Source: a virus. Taken from it: a stretch of DNA of 21,122 nucleotides. The notes under the pieces were generated by a model. It saw nothing but the letters and a program-made list of their open reading frames with translations, was not told the DNA's origin and made no database searches. The stretch lies in the IMG/VR virus record IMGVR_UViG_3300032050_000963, positions 1 through 21,122 of that record; one strand, written 5' to 3'. Positions 19,146 through 21,122 of the stretch are shown here, one piece after another. Position 1 is the first letter of the stretch. The number at the start of each line of letters is the position of its first letter. The position numbers were made by a program, and so were the translations under genes.

Positions 19146-20885
19146 ATGATCGACGTCAACAAAATCACCTCCACGCTGGCCAAGTTGCCTGACCAGCAGC
19201 TGCAGCAATACGCGCAGATGCACAAGAACGATCCGTACATCATGGCGCTGGCCATGTCGGAGTCCAACCGCCGCAAAGAAATGCGTGCTTCAGGTCAGGG
19301 CGCGATGCAAGAGCAACCCAAGGTGGTTGACCAAGAAATCGCACGCATGGGTAATATGGAGGGCGCAAGCCCGGAGCAGCTTGCAAGACTGGCGCAGATG
19401 CTTGATGCGCAGAAAGAAGCTGAGTACAAAGAGTTCACCAGACAATCGCCCCAAGCTCCTGCGCAAACCCAGCAGATGCCAGAAGACCAAGGTATTGGCC
19501 AACTCCCCACAGGCGAGATGAACTTCGCAGGTGGCGGCATCGTTGCGTTTGCTGACGGCGGTGATGTTGAGCGTTATCAATCCGCAGGGCTTGTGCAGGA
19601 CCCCCGCCTTGCCAGTCTCTTGGCAGCACGTGAACGGTACTTACGATCCAACGCGGACACGTCCGCCATAGACCAAGCGATTGCAGCTTTACAGGCAAAA
19701 TCTACGCAGGGGGCAACCCAAACCGCTGCCCCATTGAACATCCCCACGGGCGGTGACTTTGCGGAACAGATGATGCAGGGCATAACAGCCCCCACATTTG
19801 CCCCCGCGCCTTCCTTCACTCCGGCAGTAAATCGCAGCATGCTTAATCGGGTTGAACAACCCGCAAGAGCGAACGCAGCCGTTTATGGAGCACCTGCAAA
19901 AGTTGAAGCCAAAGGTAAAGGTAAAACTGATAGCGGTGCCCCCACGGATAAGGCCGCTGCGCCTACTGCTCCGGGCGCAGCAGACCCATTTAGCATGAAG
20001 TCTATACGGGAAGCGCAAGAAGAAGCGATGCGCGACGTAAATTACCAGCGCGGGGCGTTACGGAACGAGGCTGTCGGATTGAGCAATCTCTACCAGCAGC
20101 AGGGCGAAGACCGCTTGGCGAGACGCAAAAAAGAGATCGAAGAAGAGGGCGATATTTTCAAAGGCCGCGAATCGCGGCTGAACGCCCGTGAAGCAGACAT
20201 TGGCAGGCAGAGAAACGAAAATAAAGGTCTGGCTTTCCTGAACGCTGGTCTGGCCATCATGTCCACTCGGGGTGGCCTTGCTACTGCATTGGGGCAAGGC
20301 GCACAGGTGGGTACAGCGCAATACGCCGCTGGTCTCAAAGACCTGCGTGCTGCCCAGCAACGGTTGGACGACGCTCGGGACAACATTGAAGAGTTGCGCC
20401 TGAACCGCAAGGACATGAACAAGAAAGACATTCGGGCTCTGGAAAAAGAGCGCGACGACAACATCAACAAAGGCAAAGAGCTTCTGTTTGGTGTCGCAAA
20501 AGAAACTTATGGAGCAGACGAAAAGAGCGCGACCGAGCTGTTTAAGTCGTACATTCAAGGGCAGACAAAGGTCTATGAGCAAGGGCAGGAGAACCTTCGC
20601 AATAGGGAGCGCGTGCAGGGCATGATCGCTGCGCGGGGAGACACTGCGGGGACCAAGCAGAGTAGGGTTGCGATAGATGCCCTCAAAGCGCAGGCCACCA
20701 ACCTAACCAATCAGTTAAAAGATATTCCCGCCGTTGGTACAAACAATCTTGCAAGGAGGCAACCGCTAGAAACCCAGCTTGCACTGATCAACGCACAACT
20801 TGCGCAGATGTCGGGGTTGGGTACAATGCTGCCAGCCTCCCCCACTGGCGCACGTGGCGGAGTTCAATTCCTCGGATACGAGTAA
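19146..20885 (+). CDS. Coiled-coil internal virion protein with FAGGGIVAFADGG motif
   Basis: 579 residues; GAGG at 19135-19138 overlaps the previous stop. Residues 1-125 are helical (INKITSTLAK-like start, LPDQQLQQYAQMHKNDPYIM). Residues 127-141 are FAGGGIVAFADGGDV, a motif I recall as frequent in this type of phage. Then come a Pro/Ala/Thr linker region (about 200-285) and a long charged helix (RDVNYQRGALRNEAVGLSNL, then RRKKEIEEEGDIFKGRESRL and IEELRLNRKDMNKKDIRALE). A short hydrophobic block, GLAFLNAGLAIMSTRGGLAT, may contact membrane. By order it takes the place of T7 gp15. The rod-like coiled coils fit a conduit protein delivered with the genome. Confidence 0.74.
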   Translation: MIDVNKITSTLAKLPDQQLQQYAQMHKNDPYIMALAMSESNRRKEMRASGQGAMQEQPKVVDQEIARMGNMEGASPEQLARLAQMLDAQKEAEYKEFTRQSPQAPAQTQQMPEDQGIGQLPTGEMNFAGGGIVAFADGGDVERYQSAGLVQDPRLASLLAARERYLRSNADTSAIDQAIAALQAKSTQGATQTAAPLNIPTGGDFAEQMMQGITAPTFAPAPSFTPAVNRSMLNRVEQPARANAAVYGAPAKVEAKGKGKTDSGAPTDKAAAPTAPGAADPFSMKSIREAQEEAMRDVNYQRGALRNEAVGLSNLYQQQGEDRLARRKKEIEEEGDIFKGRESRLNAREADIGRQRNENKGLAFLNAGLAIMSTRGGLATALGQGAQVGTAQYAAGLKDLRAAQQRLDDARDNIEELRLNRKDMNKKDIRALEKERDDNINKGKELLFGVAKETYGADEKSATELFKSYIQGQTKVYEQGQENLRNRERVQGMIAARGDTAGTKQSRVAIDALKAQATNLTNQLKDIPAVGTNNLARRQPLETQLALINAQLAQMSGLGTMLPASPTGARGGVQFLGYE

Positions 20886-20890
20886 CTTCC

Positions 20891-21122
20891 ATGCCAATAG
20901 CTCGCTTCAAACTCCCTGATGGCCGTATCGCAAGATTCCAAGTTCCAGACGGGACACCACCAGAAGAAGCGCAGCGAATGATAGAAGCGGAGTTGGGGAA
21001 ACTACCCCCGGCTCCTGCCGCACCCAAAGAAACCACCGTTGGCGGCAACGTCAAAGAGTTTTTCAAGGGCATAGTGCCCGGAGCCATCGGCCTTGCCGAA
21101 AGCGCTGCGGTGGGTGCGTCTG
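20891..21122 (+). CDS. N-terminus of a further internal virion / tail protein (truncated by window)
   Basis: 77 codons visible, running off the right edge. Starts MPIARFKLPDGRIARFQVPD, then GTPPEEAQRMIEAELGKLPP: a small N-terminal domain I recall at the front of large phage proteins ('IARFEVPEGTTPEQAQ'). It is followed by VGGNVKEFFKGIVPGAIGLA, a hydrophobic helix. There is no strong ribosome site; the start lies five bases after the previous stop. Order suggests the largest ejection protein (T7 gp16 position), which in many phages carries a lytic transglycosylase, but no such domain is in view. Confidence 0.75.
   Translation, partial: MPIARFKLPDGRIARFQVPDGTPPEEAQRMIEAELGKLPPAPAAPKETTVGGNVKEFFKGIVPGAIGLAESAAVGAS

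Overview
This window is a co-directional block of tailed-phage late genes: virion, receptor-binding, lysis and DNA-ejection proteins, all on the + strand. I see no tRNA, integrase, repressor, replication gene or convincing intrinsic terminator. Genes are packed tightly. About twelve neighbouring pairs overlap at stop and start (ATGA, GTGA, TGATG or TAATG), so the block looks like one or a few long, translationally coupled late transcripts. The protein families are those of uncultured podovirus-like phages (P22/SU10-type tail adaptors, a P22 gp10-like tail protein, T7-like ejection proteins). Base composition looks to be in the mid-to-high fifties percent GC by eye. A Gram-negative, probably proteobacterial aquatic host is plausible; host identity is inference only.

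Layout. 1-1359: a chain of small, very basic proteins carrying shared short peptides, interrupted by an endonuclease VII-like nuclease. 1356-1970: a freestanding LAGLIDADG endonuclease with a NUMOD1-like tail. 1967-4119: a gp4-like tail adaptor, a zinc-ribbon virion protein, two more small basic proteins and an SU10-like adaptor. 4121-5307: three small probable structural or accessory proteins. 5311-10748: receptor-binding region with an S74 self-cleaving tail fibre, accessory proteins, a protein built of 20-residue tandem repeats, and a second fibre with an (Ala-Thr-Asn)n neck and an AT-rich tip. 10750-11387: a small unknown protein and a cupin. 11417-13483: lysis module with two single-pass membrane proteins, a three-TM holin and a GH24 lysozyme with an E-C-T catalytic triad. 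13515-16138: large gp10-like tail protein and a jelly-roll (C1q/TNF-like) protein. 16173-21122: Gly/Ala-rich membrane-active protein, GNAT-fold protein, Gln-rich protein, coiled-coil protein, and the start of another long protein cut by the window edge.

How it fits together. The adaptor proteins and the gp10-like protein would build the short tail under the portal (capsid and portal genes probably lie upstream). The fibres and repeat protein bind the host. The last five genes look like the cargo that leaves the capsid to form a conduit across the envelope, with a GNAT protein where T7 has gp13. Holin and lysozyme release progeny. The least explained signals are (i) short Gly-Gly motifs and C-terminal tag peptides shared by many otherwise unrelated proteins, (ii) the strict 20-residue repeat protein, and (iii) two nuclease genes sewn seamlessly into a virion operon.
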